Below are positions 1 to 8,865 of a stretch of DNA of 51,184 nucleotides, in pieces. The position numbers and the translations under genes are program-made. This DNA is from Mycobacterium gordonae. GTDB taxonomy: Bacteria; Actinomycetota; Actinomycetes; Mycobacteriales; Mycobacteriaceae. The first letter of the stretch is position 1, and every line of letters starts with the position of its first letter. The stretch is from the NCBI RefSeq assembly GCF_001417955.2, contig NZ_LKTM01000286.1:1-51184 (forward strand), in the 5' to 3' direction. Under the pieces are notes generated by a model. It was given only the letters and a program-made list of their open reading frames with translations, had not been told where the DNA came from and did no database searches.

Positions 1-3000
1 GGGAATCTGGGGAGTCTGAATTTCGGGTGGGGCAATCTGGGGTCGTCGAATCTGGGTTTCGGGAACCTGGGCAGTGTGAACTTCGGCTCCGGGAACCTGG
101 GCAGTCTGAATATCGGCAGCGGCAACGCGGGGAGTCTGAATTTCGGGTTCGCCAATACCGGAGACGGCAACATCGGGTTGGCCAATACCGGCAGCGGCAA
201 CATCGGGATCGGGTTGACCGGGGACAACCAGTTCGGCTTCGGCGGCTGGAACTCGGGCACCGCCAACACCGGGTTGTTCAACTCCGGCAGCGGCAACAAC
301 GGATTCCTCAACGCCGGCACCGGCAACACCGGCTGGCTGAACTCCGGCACCGGCAACTGGGGCTTCACCAACTCCGGCAACTACAACACCGGCTGGGCCA
401 ATTCCGGTGTGGCCAACTCGGGTTGGTGGAACTCGGGCAACTTCAACACCGGCGGCCACAACACCGGCGATCACAACACCGGCTTCGCCAACCCCGGTAA
501 CTACAACACCGGCAGCTTCAACGTCGGAGACACCAACACCGGCGACTACAACCCCGGCAACATCAACACCGGATACGCCAACACCGGGGATCTGAACACC
601 GGCGCCTTCATCTCCGGCGACCGCAACAACGGCCTCTTCTGGCGCGGCAACGGCCAGGGCCTCATCACCCTGAACTACTCGGTGATCGAGACGACAATGT
701 ATAAAAATACATTTTTTGCCTCGTACAACGCCCCCAATTTCTACGAACAACAATTACAGGCTTACTACAACATGCCGTATACGGTGCAGACGACGTTGCA
801 TACGTTGTTCTCTGTTGGTGGGGAGCCGGGGTTCGGGAATGTGACGACGTCGGAGTCGTCAGGCTTTTTCAATACCGGGGCGGGGAATTCCTCGGGGTTC
901 GGCAATTACGGGTCGGGCAGCTCAGGGCTGTTCAACATCGCCTCCGGTGGCAGCGGGTTGAGCTCAGGGCTGGGCAACATCGGCGGGCTGCTCTCGGGGG
1001 CGCTGAACACCGGAGTCGGCGTCTCGGGTATCTACAACGCGGGTCAGGGTGCCCTGGCGGTGGTCTCCGGGTTCGGCAACATCGGGGCCAACCTGTCCGG
1101 CATCGACATCTTCACCGCCCTGCCCCACAACATCGGCTTCGCCGATGTCGGGTTCTGGAACATCGGCAACGGCAACGTCGGCAACTTCAACTACGGCAAC
1201 GGCAACCTGGGCAACTACGACGGCCTGGGCTTCTCCTTCCTGCCCCCGTTCCTGAACCCCTTCTCCAGCAGCGGCAACACCGGCGACTTCCTCACCGGCG
1301 GCGGCAACACCGGCAACTGGGCCGTAGGCAGCGCCAACATCGGCCACAACAACGCCGGCAACGCCAACATCGGCTACCGCAACTACTTCGGCGACGCCAA
1401 CATCGGGGCCTGGAACTTCTTCGCCAACGCCAACCAAGGCAGCTACAACATCTTGGCCACCGCCAACATCGGCGACCACAACTTCCTGGCCGTGGCCAAC
1501 CTCGGCGACGCCAACCCCCTGGGCATCGCCAACTGGGGCTCGGACAACTTCGGGCTGGCCAACCTGGGCAACCTCAACCTGGGCTGGGCCAACAACGGCA
1601 GCTACAACCTCGGGTTGGCCAACACCGGCGACTACAACTTCGGCCTGGCCAACACCGGCACCGGCAACATCGGCATCGGCCTGACCGGCGACCACCAGAT
1701 CGGCATCGGCGGCCTCAACTCCGGCACCGGCAACACCGGCCTATTCAACTCCGGCACCAACAACACCGGCCTGTTCAACGCCGGCACCAACAACGTCGGC
1801 CTGCTCACCACCGGCGACGCCAACCTCGGCCTGCTGCTGGCCGGCTCCAGCAACGTCGGCCTACTCAACGCCGGCCAAGCCAACGTCGGCCTGCTCAACG
1901 CCGGTGACTACAACTTCGGCCTACTCAACGCCGGCACCCACAACTACGGCATGGCCAACACCGGCGACGGCAACTGGGGCTGGGCCAACTCCGGGCACTA
2001 CAACACCGGCTGGTACAACTCCGGCCAAGCCAACAGCGGCTTCGCCAACTCCGGGGACTACAACACCGGCTGGAACAACTCCGGAAACCTCAACACCGGC
2101 TTCGGCAACGCCGGTGACTCCAACACCGGCGCCTACAACACCGGAAACCTCAACACCGGCATCGCCAACCCCGGCGACCTCAACACCGGCGCCTTCAACA
2201 CCGGCAGCTCCAACAACGGCTTCTTCAACACCGCCGACCACAACGGCACCGCCGGCTTCTCCGCCACCATCCCCCTGCCCCAAACCATCCTCGGCGACAC
2301 CGGCATCACCGTGTCCAACTCCATCACCTTGTTCACCATCCCCGCCGGCACCGGCTTCTTCAACGCCACCACCTCCCCCTCCTCCGGCTTCTTCAACTAC
2401 GGCTTCGGCGGCGGCATCTCCGGCTTCGGCAACACCGGCAGCGGCACCTCCGGCATGCTCAACTTCACCGCCGACTCCGACGCATTCGCCTCCGGCCTGG
2501 GCAACGTCGGCAACGCCATCTCCGGGATCTTCAACGCCGGAGACCTCTCCACCCTCAACCCCGCCAACCTCGACATCCTCTCCGGCATCGGCATGAGCGG
2601 ACACAACCTGGCCGGCCTGTTCGGCATCACCTACACCAGCCCCGCCAACCTGGGCTGGGGCAACCTCGGCGGCGGCAACGTCGGCAACGGCAACTGGGGC
2701 AACTTCAACTTCGGCCTGGGCAACGAAGGCAACACCAACGTCGGCAGCGGCAACCTGGGCAGCACCAACATCGGCAACGCCAACTGGGGCTCAAACAACT
2801 TCGGCAGCGCCAACACCGGCAACAACAACTGGGGCCTAGCCAACCTCGGCGACTTCAACTTCGGCCTGGCCAACACCGGCAACCACAACATCGGCCTAGC
2901 CAACACCGGCACCGGCAACATCGGCATCGGCCTGACCGGCGACAACCAAATCGGCTTCGGCGGCTTCAACTCCGGCACCGGCAACACCGGCCTCTTCAAC

Positions 3001-3762
3001 TCCGGCACCGGCAACACCGGCTTCTTCAACTCCGGCAACCACAACACCGGATCCTTCAACACCGGCAACTACAACACCGGCAACTACAACCCCGGCAACT
3101 ACAACTTCGGCAACCACAACATCGGCACCTTCAACACCGGCCACCTCAACATCGGCAACTACAACACCGGCGCCCACAACATCGGCAACACCAACACCGG
3201 CGCCGACAACATCGGCAACACCAACACCGGCCTGGGCAACACCGGCAACCTCAACACCGGCGCCTTCATCGCCGGCAACCAAAACATCGGCCTGTTCTGG
3301 CGCGCCGACAACATCGGCATCAACTTCAGCCTCGACATACCCCTGCGGACGAGCATCCAGTGGTTCTCCGGTAACCCCTATGTGCCGGACGAATTGGCTT
3401 CGGCTTTCCTGGTCGACTACACCGACACCTACACACTGCTGCAATTCTCCGGACTGGGAAACACCACCACCCACCCCAGCAGCGGCTTCGGCAACACCGG
3501 CGGCGGCAACAGCAGCGGCTTCTTCAACACCGGCTACGGAACCAGCGGCTTCCTCAACACCGCCGTCCTAGACCCCATCACCACCGGCTTCACCAGCGGC
3601 TGGCAAAACTACGGCCAAAACCTCGCCGGCATCCTCAACACCGGCACCTACATCACCGGCCTCTACAACACCGGCACCAACAACTTCCAAACCCCCGACC
3701 TCATCACCGGCATCGCCAATATCGGCGCCAACGTCACCGGATTCTTCCGCCAGTTGTTCTGA
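1..3762 (+). CDS. PPE-MPTR family protein, 3' part (5' end off contig)
   Basis: The reading frame is open from base 1 to the TGA at 3760-3762 (1253 residues), so the gene starts upstream of the contig and its PPE domain is not visible. Nearly all of it is MPTR-type repeats (N-x-G-x-G-N and N-T-G-x-x-N). Three copies of a larger module can be seen, each marked by a GIGLTGD-x-Q-x-G motif (near bases 205, 1670 and 2925). Each ends in a non-repetitive, hydrophobic, probably beta-rich stretch (near 660-830, 2255-2370 and 3295-3460) followed by an SSGF(F/G)N-type segment. PPE-MPTR proteins are surface or secreted ESX substrates in slow growers; the role of this one is unknown. The stop lies 36 bases before hypA on the same strand. 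Bases 680-830 are clearly richer in A+T than the rest. Confidence 0.93.
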   Translation, partial: GNLGSLNFGWGNLGSSNLGFGNLGSVNFGSGNLGSLNIGSGNAGSLNFGFANTGDGNIGLANTGSGNIGIGLTGDNQFGFGGWNSGTANTGLFNSGSGNNGFLNAGTGNTGWLNSGTGNWGFTNSGNYNTGWANSGVANSGWWNSGNFNTGGHNTGDHNTGFANPGNYNTGSFNVGDTNTGDYNPGNINTGYANTGDLNTGAFISGDRNNGLFWRGNGQGLITLNYSVIETTMYKNTFFASYNAPNFYEQQLQAYYNMPYTVQTTLHTLFSVGGEPGFGNVTTSESSGFFNTGAGNSSGFGNYGSGSSGLFNIASGGSGLSSGLGNIGGLLSGALNTGVGVSGIYNAGQGALAVVSGFGNIGANLSGIDIFTALPHNIGFADVGFWNIGNGNVGNFNYGNGNLGNYDGLGFSFLPPFLNPFSSSGNTGDFLTGGGNTGNWAVGSANIGHNNAGNANIGYRNYFGDANIGAWNFFANANQGSYNILATANIGDHNFLAVANLGDANPLGIANWGSDNFGLANLGNLNLGWANNGSYNLGLANTGDYNFGLANTGTGNIGIGLTGDHQIGIGGLNSGTGNTGLFNSGTNNTGLFNAGTNNVGLLTTGDANLGLLLAGSSNVGLLNAGQANVGLLNAGDYNFGLLNAGTHNYGMANTGDGNWGWANSGHYNTGWYNSGQANSGFANSGDYNTGWNNSGNLNTGFGNAGDSNTGAYNTGNLNTGIANPGDLNTGAFNTGSSNNGFFNTADHNGTAGFSATIPLPQTILGDTGITVSNSITLFTIPAGTGFFNATTSPSSGFFNYGFGGGISGFGNTGSGTSGMLNFTADSDAFASGLGNVGNAISGIFNAGDLSTLNPANLDILSGIGMSGHNLAGLFGITYTSPANLGWGNLGGGNVGNGNWGNFNFGLGNEGNTNVGSGNLGSTNIGNANWGSNNFGSANTGNNNWGLANLGDFNFGLANTGNHNIGLANTGTGNIGIGLTGDNQIGFGGFNSGTGNTGLFNSGTGNTGFFNSGNHNTGSFNTGNYNTGNYNPGNYNFGNHNIGTFNTGHLNIGNYNTGAHNIGNTNTGADNIGNTNTGLGNTGNLNTGAFIAGNQNIGLFWRADNIGINFSLDIPLRTSIQWFSGNPYVPDELASAFLVDYTDTYTLLQFSGLGNTTTHPSSGFGNTGGGNSSGFFNTGYGTSGFLNTAVLDPITTGFTSGWQNYGQNLAGILNTGTYITGLYNTGTNNFQTPDLITGIANIGANVTGFFRQLF
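696..717 (+). repeat. AT-only inverted repeat plus T-run inside the PPE-MPTR gene
   Basis: AATGTAT (696-702) and ATACATT (707-713) pair perfectly around a 4-base AAAA loop, and four more T follow. This resembles a weak intrinsic terminator inside the coding frame. The A/T-only stem makes real termination doubtful. Confidence 0.5.
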
Positions 3763-3798
3763 CCCGCAGCGCTTTTCGGAGTGCTAACGTTGGCGACG

Positions 3799-4134
3799 GT
3801 GCATGAGCTCTCGCTGTGCCAGGCGATCGCCGGGGTGGTCAAGTCCCACGCCGCGGGGCGTCACGTCGAGCGGGTGCGGGTGCGGGTCGGCGCACTGCGG
3901 CAAGTGGTGCCCGAATCCTTATCGTTCTGTTGGGCTCTGGTGCGCGATGCCGAGGGCATGCCCGACGCCGAGCTGGAGCTCGAGCACGTCCCGGCCGAAG
4001 TGCGTTGCGCCGCCTGCGGCAGTCGGTCGGAAATCGCTTCGCAATGGTCCATCTGGTGTCCGCGGTGCGAAAGCCCAGACGTCCGGATACTGCAAGGCAA
4101 CGAGTTCCTGGTGGCATCGCTGGATGTGTCATGA
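3799..4134 (+). CDS. hypA: Hydrogenase maturation nickel metallochaperone HypA
   Basis: HypA carries nickel to the immature large subunit, normally together with the GTPase HypB. The protein (111 aa) begins Met-His-Glu-Leu-Ser and holds a zinc site of two CxxC pairs (CAAC and CPRC, about residues 72-93). The start is set at GTG 3799 because HypA binds nickel through its N-terminal Met-His-Glu. In-frame alternatives are TTG 3790 and GTG 3781. A GGAG at 3777-3780 sits better for TTG 3790, so the start is not certain. Length matches the family (about 113 aa). The PPE-MPTR stop is 36 bases upstream. hhyS follows after 316 bases, and no hypB is next to it. Confidence 0.92.
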   Translation: MHELSLCQAIAGVVKSHAAGRHVERVRVRVGALRQVVPESLSFCWALVRDAEGMPDAELELEHVPAEVRCAACGSRSEIASQWSIWCPRCESPDVRILQGNEFLVASLDVS

Positions 4135-4450
4135 AAGTGACTCAGGATGGCGGCATTTCGCAATCGGATATTTCTTGCCAACGATGTGCATGACAGAAAT
4201 AACGGAAACGACAATAAGTTTGCCCGCAGCGCCTGCGTCGAGCAATCGCGACAGTGCTGAATCTTGCAGCCCGACAGCTGTTTTGGTGCCGTGGCAGGCC
4301 CCGACCGACCTCTGTCCGACGCCAATCCGGCCACGAACCGTTGACAATGCCGGACAGCGCGAGTAGGCCTGAGATTAGCGCCGCGCAAGTGGGCCGACGG
4401 TCGACTCCGGCGGCGTAGGGGCCGCAGCCCGGGCCCCGGAAAGCTGCAGT
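4135..4450 (+). promoter_or_regulatory. Non-coding region before hhyS with a possible promoter and 5' hairpin
   Basis: No convincing gene is seen in these 316 bases. A perfect TTGACA lies at 4341-4346. A TAGGCC at 4364-4369, after a 17-base gap, is only a weak -10. GGGGCC (4418-4423) can pair with GGCCCC (4432-4437) across an 8-base loop, directly next to the GGAAAG ribosome binding site (4438-4443) that precedes the hhyS ATG by 7 bases. This is the most likely site for the structural-gene promoter, but no known regulator motif was recognised. Confidence 0.4.
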
Positions 4451-5506
4451 ATGCCAACAGAAGCAGCAGTCAAAGCAGAACAAACGTTGATTCACGTTCT
4501 GTGGATCAACGCCGGCCTCAGTTGTGACGGCGATTCGGTGGCGTTGACTGCCGCCACCCAGCCCAGTGTCGAAGAAATCGCCTTGGGTGCCTTGCCCGGA
4601 CTTCCTCAAGTCGCCGTGCACTGGCCGCTGATCGACTTCGAATGCGGACCCACCGGCGGGGCCGACGACTTCCTCGCGTGGTTCTTCAAGGCTGACCGGG
4701 GTGAGCTGGAACCCTTCGTGCTGGTCGTCGAGGGATCCATCCCCAACGAGCAGATCAAGAGCGAAGGCTACTGGTGCGGGTTCGGCAACGACCCGGCCAC
4801 CGGCCAGCCGATGACGACCAGCGAGTGGCTGGATCGGCTGGCACCCAAGGCCACCGCGATCGTCGCCGTCGGTACCTGCGCCACCTATGGCGGAATCCAC
4901 GCGATGGCGGGTAACCCGACCGGGGCGATGGGGGTCCCCGACTACCTCGGCTGGGACTGGAAGAGCAAGGCCGGCATACCGATCGTCTGCGTGCCCGGGT
5001 GCCCGATCCATCCCGACAACCTGTCCGAGACGCTGACGTACCTGCTGTACATGGCCACCGGCCAGGCGCCGATGATCCCGCTCGACGACGCACTGCGCCC
5101 CAAGTGGCTGTTCGGCCAGACCGTGCACGAAGGCTGTGACCGGGCCGGCTACTACGAGCAGGGTGACTTCGCCACCGAATACGGGTCACCGAAATGCATT
5201 GTCAAACTTGGCTGTTGGGGCCCCGTGGTGAAGTGCAACGTGCCCAAGCGAGGCTGGATCAACGGCATCGGCGGTTGCCCCAACGTCGGCGGCATCTGCA
5301 TCGGCTGCACCATGCCCGGATTCCCGGACAAGTTCATGCCGTTCATGGACGAACCGCCGGGCGGCAAGCTGTCCAGCACCGCATCGGGTCTGTACGGGAC
5401 CGTGATCCGGAGCCTGCGCCATATCACCGCAAAGACGGTCGACAAGGAACCTCGCTGGCGCCACAAGGGCACCGAACTGGTCACCGGAGCCCGCCGAACC
5501 TGGTGA
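4451..5506 (+). CDS. hhyS: Group 1h [NiFe] hydrogenase small subunit HhyS
   Basis: This is the electron-transfer subunit of a high-affinity hydrogenase, carrying three iron-sulfur clusters from the active site to the surface (351 aa). Proximal ligands seen are C25, D28, C143 and C184. The SCDGDS motif puts Asp28 where most hydrogenases have Cys, giving the 3Cys-1Asp cluster described for the actinobacterial-type enzyme of Ralstonia eutropha. Distal ligands are H226, C229, C249 and C255. Further cysteines (C262, C276, C283, C286) supply the medial cluster. There is no twin-arginine signal and no C-terminal membrane helix, unlike classic group 1 small subunits, so the enzyme should stay on the cytoplasmic side. 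GGAAAG at 4438-4443 supports ATG 4451. hhyL follows after 66 bases. Confidence 0.95.
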   Translation: MPTEAAVKAEQTLIHVLWINAGLSCDGDSVALTAATQPSVEEIALGALPGLPQVAVHWPLIDFECGPTGGADDFLAWFFKADRGELEPFVLVVEGSIPNEQIKSEGYWCGFGNDPATGQPMTTSEWLDRLAPKATAIVAVGTCATYGGIHAMAGNPTGAMGVPDYLGWDWKSKAGIPIVCVPGCPIHPDNLSETLTYLLYMATGQAPMIPLDDALRPKWLFGQTVHEGCDRAGYYEQGDFATEYGSPKCIVKLGCWGPVVKCNVPKRGWINGIGGCPNVGGICIGCTMPGFPDKFMPFMDEPPGGKLSSTASGLYGTVIRSLRHITAKTVDKEPRWRHKGTELVTGARRTW

Positions 5507-5572
5507 GCGCCGGGCCGGTCGCGGCCGGCCTCATCCTCCACACAGCCCGCAGGGCGGAGAGCAGTATTCGCT

Positions 5573-7372
5573 ATGACAACCATCATTCCCGAACCGTCAA
5601 CTTCCAAGCGGGAACCCGGTCAGCTCGTCGAGATGGCCTGGGATCCCATCACCCGGATCGTCGGCAGCCTCGGCATCTACACCAAGATCGACTTCGAGAA
5701 CCGGGAAGTGGTCGAGTGCCACAGCACGTCGTCGATCTTCCGCGGCTACTCGATCTTCATGAAGGGCAAGGACCCCCGCGACGCCCACTTCATCACCAGC
5801 CGCATCTGCGGCATCTGCGGCGACAACCACGCCACCTGCTCCTGCTACGCGCAGAACATGGCCTACGGCGTCAAGCCGCCGCACATCGGCGAATGGATCG
5901 TCAACCTGGGCGAGGCCGCGGAATACATGTTCGACCACAACATCTTCCAGGAGAACCTGGTGGGCGTGGACTTCTGCGAGAAGATGGTCGCCGAGACCAA
6001 CCCAGGTGTGCTGGCCAAGGCGGAGAAGACCCAGGCCCCGCACGCCGACGCGCACGGGTACAAGACGATCGCCGACATCATGCGCTCGCTGAACCCGTTC
6101 AGCGGCGAGTTCTACCGCGAGGCGCTGCAAGTCAGCCGCTGGACCCGGGAGATGTTCTGTCTCATGGAAGGTCGTCACGTGCATCCCTCCACGCTGTACC
6201 CCGGCGGGGTCGGCACGGTGGCGACCATCCAGCTGATGACCGACTACATGACCCGGTTGATGCGCTATGTCGAGTTCATGAAGAAGGTCGTTCCGATGCA
6301 CGACGATCTGTTCGACTTCTTCTACGAGGCGCTGCCCGGTTACGAGAAGGTCGGTCTGCGCCGCACCCTGCTGGGTTGCTGGGGCTCGTTCCAGGACCCG
6401 GAGGTGTGCAACTTCGAATACAAGGACATGGAGCGCTGGGGTAACGCGATGTACGTCACCCCCGGCGTCGTCGTCGACGGCAAGCTGGTCACCCATTCCC
6501 TGGTCGACATCAACCTGGGCATCCGGATCCTTTTGGGCAGTTCGTATTACGACGACTGGACCGACCAGGAGATGTTCGTCAAGACCGACCCGCTGGGCAA
6601 CCCGATCGACCGGCGGCACCCGTGGAACCAGCACACCAACCCGCATCCGCAGAAGCGCGAGATGGACGGCGGCAACTACAGCTGGGTGATGTCGCCGCGC
6701 TGGTTCGACGGCAAGGACCACCTGGCGCTGGACACCGGCGGCGGCCCGTTGGCCCGGTTGTGGTCGACCGCGCTGGCCGGACTGGTCGACATCGGCTACG
6801 TCAAGGCCACCGGCAACAGCGTCAAGATCAACCTGCCCAAGACGGCGCTGAAGGGCCCGGTGGAGTTCGAGTGGAAGGTGCCCAGGCACGGCTCCAACAC
6901 CCTCGAACGCAACCGGGCGCGCACCTACTTCCAGGCATACGCGGCGGCGTGCGGACTCTACTTCGCCGAGCAGGCGCTGGCCGAGATCCGCGCCGGCCGA
7001 ACGAAAACCTGGGAGAAGTTCGACGTTCCCGACGAGGGCATCGGCTGCGGCTTCACCGAGGCGGTGCGCGGCGTGCTGAGCCACCACATGGTGATCCGCG
7101 ACGGCAAGATCGCCAACTACCACCCCTATCCGCCCACCCCGTGGAACGCCAACCCGCGCGACAGCTACGGCACGCCGGGCCCCTACGAGGACGCGGTGCA
7201 GGGACAGCCGATCTTCGAGGAGAACGACCGGGAGAACTTCAAAGGCATCGACGTGATGCGCACGGTGCGCAGCTTCGATCCGTGCCTGCCCTGCGGCGTG
7301 CACATGTATCTGGGCAAGGGCAAGACGCTGGAGAGACTGCATACCCCCACCCAGTCACCCGCAACGGAGTGA
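5573..7372 (+). CDS. hhyL: Group 1h [NiFe] hydrogenase large subunit HhyL
   Basis: This is the catalytic subunit that binds the Ni-Fe(CN)2CO centre and oxidises H2, in this class at trace (atmospheric) levels (599 aa). The N-terminal motif RICGIC supplies C79 and C82. The C-terminal motif DPCLPCGVH supplies C571 and C574. Twenty-two residues follow His577. By analogy with other [NiFe] hydrogenases this tail is removed after nickel insertion by the protease encoded at 10948-11433. The start is ATG 5573, with GGAG at 5556-5559. The next gene begins 3 bases after the stop, which suggests coupled translation. Confidence 0.96.
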   Translation: MTTIIPEPSTSKREPGQLVEMAWDPITRIVGSLGIYTKIDFENREVVECHSTSSIFRGYSIFMKGKDPRDAHFITSRICGICGDNHATCSCYAQNMAYGVKPPHIGEWIVNLGEAAEYMFDHNIFQENLVGVDFCEKMVAETNPGVLAKAEKTQAPHADAHGYKTIADIMRSLNPFSGEFYREALQVSRWTREMFCLMEGRHVHPSTLYPGGVGTVATIQLMTDYMTRLMRYVEFMKKVVPMHDDLFDFFYEALPGYEKVGLRRTLLGCWGSFQDPEVCNFEYKDMERWGNAMYVTPGVVVDGKLVTHSLVDINLGIRILLGSSYYDDWTDQEMFVKTDPLGNPIDRRHPWNQHTNPHPQKREMDGGNYSWVMSPRWFDGKDHLALDTGGGPLARLWSTALAGLVDIGYVKATGNSVKINLPKTALKGPVEFEWKVPRHGSNTLERNRARTYFQAYAAACGLYFAEQALAEIRAGRTKTWEKFDVPDEGIGCGFTEAVRGVLSHHMVIRDGKIANYHPYPPTPWNANPRDSYGTPGPYEDAVQGQPIFEENDRENFKGIDVMRTVRSFDPCLPCGVHMYLGKGKTLERLHTPTQSPATE

Positions 7373-7375
7373 GAG

Positions 7376-8245
7376 ATGGTGGATCGCCCGGAATCCCCTG
7401 CGGACGAGACACAGTGGCGCGCTGCGGGTGATCGGATCCAGACGCTGCTGGATTCCTGCGCGACGAGCGGACCCGCCGCCCATGACCGCGCGCAGCAGTT
7501 GGTCCGGGAGGTGGCCGGGCTGTACGGGGCCGGGCTGCAACGGATCATGGCCCAGGCGGGTCCGCAGTTGGCCGAGCGGCTGGCCACCGACGACCTGGTG
7601 GCCAGCCTGCTCCTGGTCCACGGCCTGCATCCGCACGACGTGCGACGCCGGGTGGGTGACGCGCTGTACCGGGTACGGCCCTACCTGGGCTCGCACGGCG
7701 GCGACGTCGAGCTGGTCGAGGTCGCCGGCGGGACGGCGCGGCTGCGCTTTCAGGGCAGCTGCAAGAGCTGTCCCTCCTCGGCGGTCACCTTGGAGCTGGC
7801 GGTGCAGGACGCGATAAGGGCCGCCGCGCCGGAGATCATCGACATCGAGGTGGTGACCGCTGAGCACCCCGATGTCATTCCGGCACAATCACTTCTGGCC
7901 CACCTGCACCCTGACGGCGGCACGGAGTGGCATCCGGTGCCGGAGTTGGCCGACCTGGCACCCGGCGAGGTCGCCGGCTTCCTGGTCGCCGACGCCACGG
8001 TGCTGGCGTGCCGAGTGGACGGACAGCTCCTGGCCTACCGGGACCGCTGCCCGGTGTGCGACGACACGCTGGCGGGTGCGCAGCTGCACCGAGAGCTGCT
8101 CCAATGCCCGCGCTGTGGAACGGAATTCGACGTCACCCAGGCCGGGGCAGGCCCCGGCTGCCACCTCGAGCCGTTGCCGCTGCTGACCCGGGACGGGGCG
8201 CTGTCGGTGGCGCTGCCGCGCGCAATGCTGGGGGTTTTGGCATGA
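7376..8245 (+). CDS. NifU-like / four-Cys (Rieske-position) iron-sulfur protein of the hydrogenase operon
   Basis: A 289-aa fusion. Residues about 85-160 form a NifU C-terminal domain with the usual GSHGGDVELVEV stretch and its C129-x2-C132 cluster or scaffold motif. Residues about 185-275 look like a small Rieske-type fold, but the expected C-x-H and C-x2-H ligands are replaced by CPVC (C225, C228) and CPRC (C244, C247), 15 residues apart. That ligand set suits a rubredoxin-type iron or zinc site rather than a [2Fe-2S] Rieske cluster. The position directly after hhyL suggests a partner in HhyS cluster assembly or an electron acceptor (inference). It overlaps the next gene by ATGA. Confidence 0.8.
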   Translation: MVDRPESPADETQWRAAGDRIQTLLDSCATSGPAAHDRAQQLVREVAGLYGAGLQRIMAQAGPQLAERLATDDLVASLLLVHGLHPHDVRRRVGDALYRVRPYLGSHGGDVELVEVAGGTARLRFQGSCKSCPSSAVTLELAVQDAIRAAAPEIIDIEVVTAEHPDVIPAQSLLAHLHPDGGTEWHPVPELADLAPGEVAGFLVADATVLACRVDGQLLAYRDRCPVCDDTLAGAQLHRELLQCPRCGTEFDVTQAGAGPGCHLEPLPLLTRDGALSVALPRAMLGVLA

Positions 8246-8865
8246 CCAGCCCCTACGACGTGTTGTCCCGCATCAGCAGCCCGCGACGTCAAGAGCAGGC
8301 CGGGGAGCGGTGCGAGATGTGTGCGGAGTCGATAGCCGACGAGCACCAGCACGTGGTCAACGTGGCAGGCCGGCAACTGATGTGCGTCTGCCGCGGCTGC
8401 TATCTGTTGTTCACCGACCCGCACGCCGAACTGCGCTACCGCGCGGTGCCCGACCGGTATCTGGCGTTCCCCGACTTCGCGCTGGACCGGCGCGCCTGGG
8501 AGGCGATGCAGATTCCCGTCGGGGTGGCGTTCTTCTTCACCAACTCGGCGCTGGGCCGCACCGTCGCGTTCTATCCCGGGCCGGCGGGGGCGTGCGAGTC
8601 CGAGCTGGACCTGGACATGTGGAACGCCGTCCGGGCCGCCGATCGCCGCGTCGACCTGCTGGCCGACGACGTCGAGGCACTCCTGGTGCGGGTGCCCGAA
8701 ACCGGAGTGCCGCAGACGTTCCTGGTGCCGATCGACGCCTGCTATGAGTTCGTCGGCCGGCTGCGCATGCTGTGGCGCGGATTCGACGGGGGGCAGGAGG
8801 CGCGGGACTTCATCGACGGTTTCTTCGTGCGGATCGCGGCGCGCGCTCGTCAGACACCGCCATGA
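8242..8865 (+). CDS. Conserved hydrogenase-linked protein, DUF5947-like
   Basis: 207 aa, start ATG 8242 overlapping the previous stop (ATGA). A cysteine cluster at the N terminus (C24, C27, C48, C50, C53) looks like a zinc ribbon or metal site, within CEMC and CVCRGC. The remainder is soluble with no membrane segment. From memory it resembles DUF5947, which occurs beside actinobacterial hydrogenases; the function is unknown. Position and the Cys cluster suggest assembly or electron transfer (inference). Confidence 0.8.
   Translation: MTSPYDVLSRISSPRRQEQAGERCEMCAESIADEHQHVVNVAGRQLMCVCRGCYLLFTDPHAELRYRAVPDRYLAFPDFALDRRAWEAMQIPVGVAFFFTNSALGRTVAFYPGPAGACESELDLDMWNAVRAADRRVDLLADDVEALLVRVPETGVPQTFLVPIDACYEFVGRLRMLWRGFDGGQEARDFIDGFFVRIAARARQTPP

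Noticed and set aside
5597..7342. 581-codon minus-strand open frame opposite hhyL
   Set aside because: Antisense shadow in a G+C-rich gene; the opposite strand encodes a clear hydrogenase large subunit.
7376..8245. Calling the C-terminal domain a standard Rieske [2Fe-2S] protein
   Set aside because: The His ligands are missing; four Cys are present instead.
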